NCBI GenBank assembly: GCA_963702445.1
Contig: CAVPCZ010000025.1
Coordinates: 62,001-126,000 of the forward strand
Direction: 5' to 3'
DNA length: 64,000 bases
DNA from: CAVPCZ01 sp963702445
GTDB lineage: Bacteria > Bacteroidota > Ignavibacteria > UBA10030 > UBA6906
The position numbers were made by a program, and so were the translations under genes. This document shows, piece by piece, positions 38,451 to 45,976 of the stretch. Position 1 is the stretch's first letter, and each line of letters starts with the position of its first letter. The notes under the pieces are model-generated. The model did no database searches. It saw only the letters and a program-made list of their open reading frames with translations, and was not told where the DNA came from.

Positions 38451-38485
38451 AACAAAAAGCCCGGTCCCGCAGAGCGGGACCGGGC
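38451..38485 (-). terminator. Terminator of the DUF4097 gene
   Basis: Perfect 12-bp stem GCCCGGTCCCGC / GCGGGACCGGGC (38459-38470, 38474-38485), 3-nt loop, followed on the minus strand by TTTTTGTT. Confidence 0.9.
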
Positions 38486-38515
38486 AGAAAAACACGCCCG
38501 GAGAGCGGGAAAAAC

Positions 38516-39421
38516 CTATTCGAGTCCGCGGATCCGCACATTCCCGCCGGAGGTATGGGCATAGATGGTATTGCCGCCGCCGTTTACGGTGCCCCGGATG
38601 CTGGAGGATTTGATTTTGCCCGTCACCGTCACCGGCAAGTCACACTCCACTTCTCCGCCGCTTGTCGACGCATCTATCGTCGCTCCGACGGTCTTGGCAA
38701 TCGCAATGGTCACGTTGCCTCCGGAGGTTTCCGCATGGACACCTTTGTTGGTCCCGCGGACGGATACCGAGACGTTTCCCCCCGAGGTTTCCGCCTTCAC
38801 GCTCCCCTCCACATCATCCACGCTGACATTCCCGCCCGATGTCCCCGCCTCGACCCCTCCTACAATCTTCTTTATCCGGACGTCACCACCGGAAGTCTCG
38901 GCACGGAGATCACCCTTTAAGTCCTCAGCAGTGATATCTCCACCGGACGTCTGCAACTCCGCTGCCCCCTCAGTTGCTCTGGTCCGCACATTACCCCCCG
39001 AGGTCTTCCCTTCCACCCGTCCCTTGACATTCTTGACGTCGACATCCCCGCCCGAGGTGCGAAGCTTCAGATGATATTCGCGGGGGACATTTATGGTGAA
39101 TTGCGCATCCAGATTGCTCCCGCGCATCCAGCTCCAGCCGCTCTTGTTTCGCCGCCCCTGCACCTCTACGCCTGAAGAGGTCTGTTCGCTGGTGATCTCG
39201 AAATTTTCCACCTCCCCCTCACCGCCGCGGAGTTCAACCAGGATGGACACCTCCGTTCCGCCGGTCCCCACGACATTCACCGATCCCTGGTCGGTGTTCA
39301 CGACAAGCGTCCCGCCGGATGATACCTGGTATTTCTTTTCATATTTGCGGTCTGCGCCAACAAGTGTGGTCGTCGCCAGCACCAGAATGGCCGCAAGGAC
39401 AATCAAAGGCACTGTTTTCAC
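38516..39421 (-). CDS. Exported DUF4097 beta-helix-like protein
   Basis: 301 residues. Signal peptide (LIVLAAILVLATTTLVGA), then repeating short strands built on 'TSGGdV/TSGGNV', seen about ten times between residues 125 and 295 (RTSGGDVDVKN, GKTSGGNVRTRA, QTSGGDITAEDL and so on). This is the DUF4097 beta-strand repeat seen in many exported proteins. No catalytic residues recognised. It has its own terminator and is divergent from the M28 gene. Confidence 0.88.
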   Translation of the reverse strand: MKTVPLIVLAAILVLATTTLVGADRKYEKKYQVSSGGTLVVNTDQGSVNVVGTGGTEVSILVELRGGEGEVENFEITSEQTSSGVEVQGRRNKSGWSWMRGSNLDAQFTINVPREYHLKLRTSGGDVDVKNVKGRVEGKTSGGNVRTRATEGAAELQTSGGDITAEDLKGDLRAETSGGDVRIKKIVGGVEAGTSGGNVSVDDVEGSVKAETSGGNVSVSVRGTNKGVHAETSGGNVTIAIAKTVGATIDASTSGGEVECDLPVTVTGKIKSSSIRGTVNGGGNTIYAHTSGGNVRIRGLE

Positions 39422-39502
39422 GTGGGTCTCCGGAATTGTGAGTAGAGTATCTCCTCTTTAGACGGCAATGGACAGGAAAATGTTGCAGCATTCGGCCGTT
39501 TT

Positions 39503-39531
39503 TTGCATTTGGGGACCGATTTCTGTACGTT
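39503..39531 (+). promoter_or_regulatory. Candidate promoter of the M28-prmA-ppx operon
   Basis: TTGCAT (39503-39508), 17-nt spacer, TACGTT (39526-39531), 35 bp before the M28 start. Confidence 0.4.
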
Positions 39532-39566
39532 GAACAAATCTTCCAGCAAACAGGCAACAAATCCCT

Positions 39567-40541
39567 ATGTGGAAAACGACCGGCGTGTGCATTGCCCTCC
39601 TTTGCGCTGCAGGATGTGCGCAGCCGCCAAAAGATCCCGGAACCAAACAGGAGTCCAGGATGCCATCGCCTACGCCGGCAGCCACCCGCATTCCCCAATT
39701 CAACGGAAATGGTGCCTACGAATATCTGAAGGCACAGACCGCCTTTGGTCCGCGGAACCCCAATTCCCCCGGGCATGCCGCCTGCCTCAGCTACCTTGTG
39801 TCGACACTCAAGGGTTTCGCCGATCAGGTCCGCCTCCAGGAGTTTACGCAGCAAGGTTACGACGGGGAAAAACTCCACCTCACAAACATCATCGCATCCT
39901 ACAAGCCGGATGCGCGGGCGCGTCTTCTCCTTTGCGCCCACTGGGACTCGCGGCCGCGGGCGGAATACGATGAAAACCCCAGCCGGCGCAACGAACCGAT
40001 CCTGGGAGCAAATGACGGCGCCAGCGGTGTGGGCGTGCTGCTGGAGCTCGCACGGCTCCTGAAGGAAACTCCCCCTGCAATCGGCGTGGACATTGTCCTT
40101 TTTGACGGCGAAGACTATGGAAAAGACGGGGACCACGCACTCTACCTGATCGGGTCGAGATACTTCGCCCGCAACAAACCCGCGGACTACCTCCCCCGTT
40201 TCGGCATTCTCCTTGACATGGTGGGGGATACGTACCTCGACCTTCCCAAAGAAGCCAACTCCCTGAAATTCGCTCCCGATATCGTTTCGCTCGTCTGGAA
40301 CACCGCACGCGAGCTGGGGATATCCCAGTTCCTGGAGGAGAAGGGTGAAGAAATCCTGGACGATCATATTCCGCTGAACGAAGCCGGCATCAAAACGATC
40401 GACATCATCGACTTCAATTACCCGGACGATTCCAACCGGTACTGGCATACGCACCAGGACACCCCCGAACACTGCAGCCCCGAAAGCCTGGGCGCGGTGG
40501 GAACGGTCGTCACCCATCTGGTCTACCGGCAGACCTTGTAA
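39567..40541 (+). CDS. M28-family peptidase / glutaminyl cyclase-like lipoprotein
   Basis: 324 residues. Lipobox LCAAGC (Cys15). Zinc-site motifs of M28: LLLCAHWDSRP, GANDGASGVGVLLELARLL, DIVLFDGEDYG, FGILLDMVGD and the late YWHTHQDTPEH. The spacing (H-D-E-D-H) and 'W' pattern resemble bacterial glutaminyl-peptide cyclotransferase-like M28 proteins more than aminopeptidases. Anchored outside the cytoplasm. Its stop codon lies inside a 27-bp tandem repeat that leads into prmA. Confidence 0.88.
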   Translation: MWKTTGVCIALLCAAGCAQPPKDPGTKQESRMPSPTPAATRIPQFNGNGAYEYLKAQTAFGPRNPNSPGHAACLSYLVSTLKGFADQVRLQEFTQQGYDGEKLHLTNIIASYKPDARARLLLCAHWDSRPRAEYDENPSRRNEPILGANDGASGVGVLLELARLLKETPPAIGVDIVLFDGEDYGKDGDHALYLIGSRYFARNKPADYLPRFGILLDMVGDTYLDLPKEANSLKFAPDIVSLVWNTARELGISQFLEEKGEEILDDHIPLNEAGIKTIDIIDFNYPDDSNRYWHTHQDTPEHCSPESLGAVGTVVTHLVYRQTL

Positions 40542-40607
40542 CCCATGATCGAACGGCAGACCCCGCAACCCATGATCGCACGGCAGGCTCCGTAACCCAT
40601 GATCGAG
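40527..40607 (+). repeat. 27-bp tandem repeat (three units) across the M28/prmA junction
   Basis: Three head-to-tail 27-bp units begin CGGCAG at 40527, 40554 and 40581. Each contains the string ACCCATGATCG. Unit 1 holds the M28 stop (TAA 40539-40541) and unit 3 the prmA start (ATG 40599). The middle copy has CAA in place of TAA, so a 16-codon mini-frame opens at ATG 40545 and stops at TAA 40593-40595. Confidence 0.9.
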
Positions 40608-41441
40608 GTCGCCATAGAGGCGGAGGAAGAACTCCGCGACCGGATTGTTGCCCTTCTGGGCCAGCTCGGCTTTGAAGGGTTCTGGGAAGACGGCCCGGTG
40701 CTCAGGAGCTACATCAGCGAATCCCGGTGGACGAGCGCAATGCCGGAGGAAGTCGAACGCACCGTCAACCTCATCACCCGTTCCAGCCGGAGCACCCGCC
40801 CGGCCATTACCACCCGGCGGATCCAGGAACAGAACTGGAATGAGGAGTGGGAAAAGACCATCCGCCCCATCCATGTTTCGGAACGGACGGTGATCACCCC
40901 CTCATGGCACCACTACGAACCAGCGCCCGGCGAGCTGGTACTTACCATCGACCCCAAAATGTCTTTCGGCACGGGCTACCATGAAAGCACACGACTGATC
41001 CTTCGCCTTCTGGAGCAGCATATCCGGACAGGAGACAGCGTCCTGGACATGGGCACGGGCACCGGCGTGCTCGCGATCGCCGCGGTCAGACTCGGCGCCG
41101 CCGATGCCGCGGGCATTGATATTGACGAATGGTCGTACGACAACGCCTGCGAGAACATCCGGCTCAATCATGTCGAAGACCATATCACGATCCTGCACGG
41201 GGATATCACGGCAACACCCGCAGGCCCGTTCACACTCATCCTTGCCAATATCCAGCGCACGGTGCTGCTGGAGATGCTCCCCCTTCTTGTCCGGCGCCTG
41301 AGTGCGGAGGGGCGTTTGCTGCTCGCCGGCCTGTTGCACGACGACCGGGATATCATGATGGAACAACTCCGTCACCAGGGCCTGACGCTGCTGGATGAAG
41401 TTTCCGAAAACGAATGGATTGCGATCGCCGCCCGGCGATGA
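40599..41441 (+). CDS. prmA: Ribosomal protein L11 methyltransferase PrmA
   Basis: 280 residues. N-terminal substrate-recognition domain (MIEVAIEAEEELRDRIVALL), then KMSFGTGYHESTRLILRLLE, the PrmA-specific substrate loop, DMGTGTGVLAIAAVRLG (SAM loop), GIDIDEWSYDNACENI and LILANIQRTVLLEML (motif IV). The protein trimethylates L11. The start is ATG 40599 in the third repeat unit. Its stop overlaps the ppx start. Confidence 0.92.
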   Translation: MIEVAIEAEEELRDRIVALLGQLGFEGFWEDGPVLRSYISESRWTSAMPEEVERTVNLITRSSRSTRPAITTRRIQEQNWNEEWEKTIRPIHVSERTVITPSWHHYEPAPGELVLTIDPKMSFGTGYHESTRLILRLLEQHIRTGDSVLDMGTGTGVLAIAAVRLGAADAAGIDIDEWSYDNACENIRLNHVEDHITILHGDITATPAGPFTLILANIQRTVLLEMLPLLVRRLSAEGRLLLAGLLHDDRDIMMEQLRHQGLTLLDEVSENEWIAIAARR

Positions 41442-42349
41442 TCACCGCTGCAATCGATATCGGCACGAATACCGTGCTTCTGCTGATCGCCTCCATTGAT
41501 CCCTCCGGTCACCTGACAACACTCCTCGACGAACAGCGCATTCCCCGGCCGGGCAGGGGCGTGGACGAATCCGGGAACATCAATAATGCCGCTCTGGACC
41601 GGCTCGTAACGGTTCTTCTGGAATACCGGGCGATGATTGCCCACCACGGTGTGGAATCGATCACGGTCACCGGCACGAGTGCACTGCGCGACGCGGCGAA
41701 CAGACCCGATATTCTCCACCGCGTCCGCACCGCCACCGGGTTTGAGATTACCGTGCTGACCGGAGAAGAGGAAGCCCTTTTGTCCTATCGCGGCGCAGTC
41801 AGCGGATTGGCTGAGAGCGGAAGTGCCGTTGTCCTGGATATCGGGGGCGGGAGCACGGAGATCATCTCCGGCGAGGGAGAGAACATCCTGTTCCACTGTA
41901 GCCGCAATGTCGGCGCGGTCCGCCTCACGGAACGGTTCTTCCGGCACGACCCTCCGCTGCCCGAAGAAATCCAATCCGCCCGCTCCGCAGTGCGCGCAGC
42001 TTTTTCGGACCTTCCTCGTTTTAATGAGAGGGAATGCCGCCTCATCGGCGTGGCGGGCACGGCAACCACGCTTGCGCTTCTGGACCAGGGGATAAAAACC
42101 CTCGATCGTACCGCCCTGGCGAACTACAGCTTGTCGGGACCGGCGATAGAGCGCTTGTTCCGGCTTCTTTCTTCCATGCGCGCGCAGGACATTCTCGCCC
42201 TCTCCGCCGCCATGCCCGGACGGGCCGATGTGATTACCGCGGGCGCACTTGTCCTGTACTGCTACCTGGAGCAGTCAGGTTTCAGGGAGATGATCGTCAG
42301 CGAACGGGGATTGAGATATGGAGCCGCGCTTCAGGCCGCACGGAGTTGA
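41438..42349 (+). CDS. ppx: Exopolyphosphatase / guanosine pentaphosphatase (Ppx/GppA)
   Basis: About 303 residues. ATG 41438 overlaps the prmA stop as ATGA. ASKHA-fold motifs: MITAAIDIGTNTVLLLIA (phosphate 1), TVTGTSALRDAAN, LTGEEEALLSYRGA, VVLDIGGGSTEII (phosphate 2) and GVAGTATTLALL. It hydrolyses polyphosphate or pppGpp. The length matches the short Ppx/GppA form lacking the C-terminal HD domain. Confidence 0.92.
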   Translation: MITAAIDIGTNTVLLLIASIDPSGHLTTLLDEQRIPRPGRGVDESGNINNAALDRLVTVLLEYRAMIAHHGVESITVTGTSALRDAANRPDILHRVRTATGFEITVLTGEEEALLSYRGAVSGLAESGSAVVLDIGGGSTEIISGEGENILFHCSRNVGAVRLTERFFRHDPPLPEEIQSARSAVRAAFSDLPRFNERECRLIGVAGTATTLALLDQGIKTLDRTALANYSLSGPAIERLFRLLSSMRAQDILALSAAMPGRADVITAGALVLYCYLEQSGFREMIVSERGLRYGAALQAARS

Positions 42350-42465
42350 CTGCTTTTGTCCCGGCAACTCAACGAAGAGATATACCAGAGGGGCATCCCG
42401 CCTTGCGGAAACGCACCAGCGATCCCGGACCGACGAGCCTGTCAACGGAGAGAGGTGTGGTGGCG

Positions 42466-43629
42466 TTATGAACCGGCCGTCATGAGGGCGACAACCTCCC
42501 GCAGGGCTGTAACAACCGGCGGGATATCGTCCGGCGTGTTCAGCCGGCCAAAAGAAAACCGGAGCGTGGCACGGGCCGTCCGCGGGTCGCGGCCCATCGC
42601 AATCAAAACGTGGGAGGGCTGCACGCTCCCCGACGTGCATGCCGATCCACTCGAAAGTGCGATCCCCTTCAGATCCATGCCTGCCAGAAGCATCTCCCCT
42701 TCCATAGGCAGCACGCTCTGGTCGAATGAGATGTTGAGAATGTGGGGCAGCCGCTCCCGGGGATGACCATTGGACTGCACGGCCGGGAACTCACTTCTCA
42801 GTTCCTGCTCGAGCGCATCCCGCATGCCCCGCAAACGATCTGATTCAACCTGGCGCTCCGCAACGGCCAGTTCGACAGCGCGGGCAAAACCCACGGCAAG
42901 GGCTATATTCTCCGTCCCCGGACGTTTCCCCCGCTCCTGCCCTCCCCCCTGCATCATCGGTTCAAGTTCGGTCCCGCGACGGACATACAGGGCCCCGATT
43001 CCCTTCGGGCCATAGATTTTGTGCGCCGTGAATGTCAGCAGATCTACACCCAGATCCACGACATCGACGGGAATTCTCCCCATGGCCTGCACTGCATCGG
43101 TATGAACGGTGATGCCGTGCGCATGTGCCAGAAGCGCGATTTCCCGGAGAGGAAGAATGGTTCCGACTTCATTGTTCGCGCACATGATGGAGACCAGCGC
43201 GGTGTCAGGCAGCAGAGCCTGTTCAAACGCCGCAAGGTCAATTCCCGCATGTTCGTCAACGGGCAGCACCGCCACCGCCCCGGCGCCTTCGTGCAGCATC
43301 GCTTCGCAGGTATCCAGGACCGCATGATGCTCGGCCGCCTGAGTGACTATCCGGCGTTTGCCTTTCTTGATTGCCGCCCGGAACGATCCGCGGATGGCAA
43401 GATTGTCGGATTCCGTGCCTCCGCTGGTGAAAAAGATTTCTCCGGGCTGGGCATTGATGACCCGGGCGATGCAGGCCCGTGCGTCTTCAAGAGCCGCTTT
43501 CGCCTGCCGTCCGTACCAGTGGGCGGAGGACGGGTTGCCGAATGTTTCTTTCAGGTACGGCTCCATCGCTTCACGCACGCGCACGTCGAGCGGTGTGGTT
43601 GCGGCATGATCCAGATAGATGCGCTTCAT
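42466..43629 (-). CDS. Cysteine desulfurase (NifS/IscS family)
   Basis: 388 residues from ATG 43629. PLP enzyme providing sulfur for Fe-S clusters or tRNA thiolation. IYLDHAATTPLD at the start, FTSGGTESDNLAIRG, TQAAEHHAVLDTC, SIMCANNEVGTILP, PLP lysine in FTAHKIYGPKG, and the catalytic cysteine in LSSGSACTSGSVQPSHVL, a long flexible loop as in IscS/NifS-type enzymes. No iscU or mnmA nearby, so the acceptor is unknown. Confidence 0.93.
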   Translation of the reverse strand: MKRIYLDHAATTPLDVRVREAMEPYLKETFGNPSSAHWYGRQAKAALEDARACIARVINAQPGEIFFTSGGTESDNLAIRGSFRAAIKKGKRRIVTQAAEHHAVLDTCEAMLHEGAGAVAVLPVDEHAGIDLAAFEQALLPDTALVSIMCANNEVGTILPLREIALLAHAHGITVHTDAVQAMGRIPVDVVDLGVDLLTFTAHKIYGPKGIGALYVRRGTELEPMMQGGGQERGKRPGTENIALAVGFARAVELAVAERQVESDRLRGMRDALEQELRSEFPAVQSNGHPRERLPHILNISFDQSVLPMEGEMLLAGMDLKGIALSSGSACTSGSVQPSHVLIAMGRDPRTARATLRFSFGRLNTPDDIPPVVTALREVVALMTAGS

Positions 43630-43656
43630 CGAGGTAACACCTCCGAACAAATGGCC

Positions 43657-45711
43657 TTATTGGAGCACCACCATTTTCCTTGTCAACGAAAACGAACCCG
43701 CCTGCAACCTGCACAGGTACACACCGCCGGCCACATGCGCTCCTCCGGCATCCGTGCCATCCCAGACAACCCGGTGCCGGCCCGCCACCACATCCTCATT
43801 CAACAAAACCTTCACGAGCCTGCCGAGCACATCAAAGAGCTCAAGACGTACGCTTCGTCGTTCCGGAAGTGCAAACGAAATCGTCGTTGAAGGGTTGAAG
43901 GGATTGGGGTAGTTGGCCTCCAGGACAACCCGCTCCGGAAGATTCCCGTCATTTGTTGGACGGTTATCCGCACCGGTCACAATGGTTGCCCTGGCATGAA
44001 ACTCGTTCGACCAGCGGGATTCTTTCCCCTGCGTATCGCGCACCCGTACACGGAAAAGCACGGGAACGGTTCCGCTGGAGTCATAGTTCAGACTGGTGTC
44101 CCTCCAGACCATGGAGGATCCCTGATAGACGACACTCCAGATCCCTCCGTCTGAGCTCCGGCGCTCGAGCTCGGACCAGTTGACGTCCGCCTCAAGGGAT
44201 TGTCCCTCCACCCAGGACGCTCCCCAGGCCAGAGGGAGACTGCCGGCCGGCGCGCCCTGAGCGGCCGGATCGACTCCGAGATAACGGCGCGCCGGAGACG
44301 CATCCAGGGGATTGCTGTTGTACCGCATGGCGATCACGCCTTCTGCTTCACCTGTGAGCTCGAGTGAGAATGTCGTGATGTTGCCGTTCCACGTGTTGCT
44401 GGCGGGGTTGCTCGCCGGGGAAAACACACTGCTGGAAAGCGGAGCAAACGCGCCTTCGAACTGCTCTCCCGCCAGGAACGAACCGCAGTTCGTCATACCC
44501 GATGCATCCTCATACACATACATCCAGTCGACCACACTCGAGGGAGTCGGGATCTGGTCGCGGTGCGACTCTCCCGCCTGAACTCTGGGAACGGTCTTCC
44601 GGAAGACGGGAAGGTTTTGCGAAAAACATGCCGTTGTGGAGCGGGCATTCTCCCAGCGCCAGTTCCCGTCGGACACCCTGATCCTCAGGTTATCCATCTC
44701 CGCATAAGGTCCCTGCTGGTGGAGGATCCAGACACCCCTCTCCCGGGGATTCGCCGTCACATCGTCAAACACCGAGAGCTGTTGATGGTTTTCCAGATAG
44801 AAGTACTCGGACGGCTCCCCTGCAGGCGGATGGTATTTGTATGCGGATCCGGTGGTCACGAAGTCAGGCAGAGACACGTTCCGGTCCGGTTGGAGCTCGG
44901 GGATGGTGATCCAGCCGAGCCGCTCGCGGTCGTAGGCATTTGCACACGATGACAACCGCTGGCCGGCACAGAGAATTCCCCAGAACTGATATTTGCCGTC
45001 GGGCTTGTGCCCATTGTAGGGATGGAATCCTCCCAGCAACCAGTGGCCCAGTTCATGCGCCATCGTGCGCATCACCTGCAGTGGCGAATCTCCGTACGGG
45101 TATTCACAGGTCACACCGGAACCGGCCGGAAGTGGGACGTTCATCGGGTATCCCATATCGATGCGCTTCCCGTCTGCCGGGATCGAGGGTTTGTACCCCA
45201 GTGATGCTTCGCCCAGGTACTCGAACATCGTCGTGCGCCAGACCATGATGATCATGTCGACCGCACCGTCAGGCGTGTTGGCGTGGGAGTAGTCGGCGAG
45301 CCTCGTCCACTGGTCGTATTTCGAAAAGTCCACAAGGGAATCCACCTGACGCGGGAGTATGTCCGTATTTGCGCGGCCGTATGAACCGTTCCGGTATTCC
45401 TCCTGGGAGTGGCTCGATTCCACCCAGACCGCTTCGCCCACAACGTGGAACTGGCCCAGGGACATCTGGTGGAAGTAGTTCGTAATATTGAAAGGCGTCT
45501 GAGAGTGCGTCGCGGTGTCGGGGTCAACAAACTGCTGCATGAACAGCGGCGGGTTGTGTGCCGGCCAGTACGGATGGGGGGTCTCATCGTCCGGAAAACT
45601 GGCAAACACGATCAGCACCCGGAGTGTACCCTTTGAGGTGATGTAGATGCCGCCGGTTTCGTCAAGGGGTTGAGAATAGCCGGGGAGGGCGGTTGTGCCG
45701 CACTGTTGCAC
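43657..45711 (-). CDS. Secreted M6-family metalloprotease with T9SS tag (N-terminus displaced by a frameshift)
   Basis: The open frame starts at GTG 45711. Catalytic zinc motif MRTMAHELGHWLLGGFHPYNG; the upstream block VLIVFASFPDDETP and GQFHVVGEAVWVESSHS are typical of M6 (immune-inhibitor A-like) proteases. The C-terminal part includes a fibronectin-like segment and the tag EANYPNPFNPSTTISF to TRKMVVLQ. No signal peptide lies in this frame; one is found upstream in another frame (45712-45803). A lost base between them is likely. Secreted to the cell surface or medium through T9SS. Confidence 0.85.
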   Translation of the reverse strand: MQQCGTTALPGYSQPLDETGGIYITSKGTLRVLIVFASFPDDETPHPYWPAHNPPLFMQQFVDPDTATHSQTPFNITNYFHQMSLGQFHVVGEAVWVESSHSQEEYRNGSYGRANTDILPRQVDSLVDFSKYDQWTRLADYSHANTPDGAVDMIIMVWRTTMFEYLGEASLGYKPSIPADGKRIDMGYPMNVPLPAGSGVTCEYPYGDSPLQVMRTMAHELGHWLLGGFHPYNGHKPDGKYQFWGILCAGQRLSSCANAYDRERLGWITIPELQPDRNVSLPDFVTTGSAYKYHPPAGEPSEYFYLENHQQLSVFDDVTANPRERGVWILHQQGPYAEMDNLRIRVSDGNWRWENARSTTACFSQNLPVFRKTVPRVQAGESHRDQIPTPSSVVDWMYVYEDASGMTNCGSFLAGEQFEGAFAPLSSSVFSPASNPASNTWNGNITTFSLELTGEAEGVIAMRYNSNPLDASPARRYLGVDPAAQGAPAGSLPLAWGASWVEGQSLEADVNWSELERRSSDGGIWSVVYQGSSMVWRDTSLNYDSSGTVPVLFRVRVRDTQGKESRWSNEFHARATIVTGADNRPTNDGNLPERVVLEANYPNPFNPSTTISFALPERRSVRLELFDVLGRLVKVLLNEDVVAGRHRVVWDGTDAGGAHVAGGVYLCRLQAGSFSLTRKMVVLQ

Positions 45712-45803
45712 ATTCCGGGGAAGTCGCCGGCAGCGGCAGGGCCGGCAGGGGCAAGCAGCAGCACCAGAAGGCCGGCAAGAAACCGGAGGTGTCTCCTGCG
45801 ATC
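45712..45803 (-). other. Displaced signal peptide of the M6 protease
   Basis: In the frame +1 to the protease, the codons from 45800 read RRRHLRFLAGLLVLLLAPAG, then PAAAGDFPG: a basic start, hydrophobic core and AxA-like cleavage site. There is no ATG; GATCGCAGG (45803 downward) would become GATGCGCAGG with one added G, giving a Met before RRR. A missing base near the start and another before 45711 would restore a normal secreted protein. Confidence 0.6.
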
Positions 45804-45854
45804 GGTGCCGTGGGTGCCGTGAGACTCAGGGTGAGACTCAGGGCTGAGACTCAG
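45804..45854 (+). repeat. Two micro-tandem repeats upstream of the M6 gene
   Basis: GGTGCCGTG occurs twice head to tail (45804-45821), overlapping by one base a TGAGACTCAGGG repeat (45820-45831, 45832-45843) and a partial third copy at 45845-45854. They occupy the 5' leader of the M6 gene. Confidence 0.85.
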
Positions 45855-45904
45855 TCACGCTGCAATTAATCTTCTTCACCCCACCATTCTACCGAAATCC
45901 CCCG

Positions 45905-45945
45905 AAAAAAGGAAGGGCAGGCGACAATGAAGCCGCCTGCCCTTC
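45905..45945 (-). terminator. Terminator of the multiheme cytochrome gene
   Basis: 12-bp stem GAAGGGCAGGCG / CGCCTGCCCTTC (45912-45923, 45934-45945), followed on the minus strand by six T after one C. Confidence 0.9.
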
Positions 45946-45976
45946 GGAAGAGGTGACGCTACAGCGACAATCCTAC

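Noticed and set aside
38451..38485. Strong hairpin as a small RNA or riboswitch
   Set aside because: A T-run on the minus strand right after the DUF4097 gene makes it a plain terminator.
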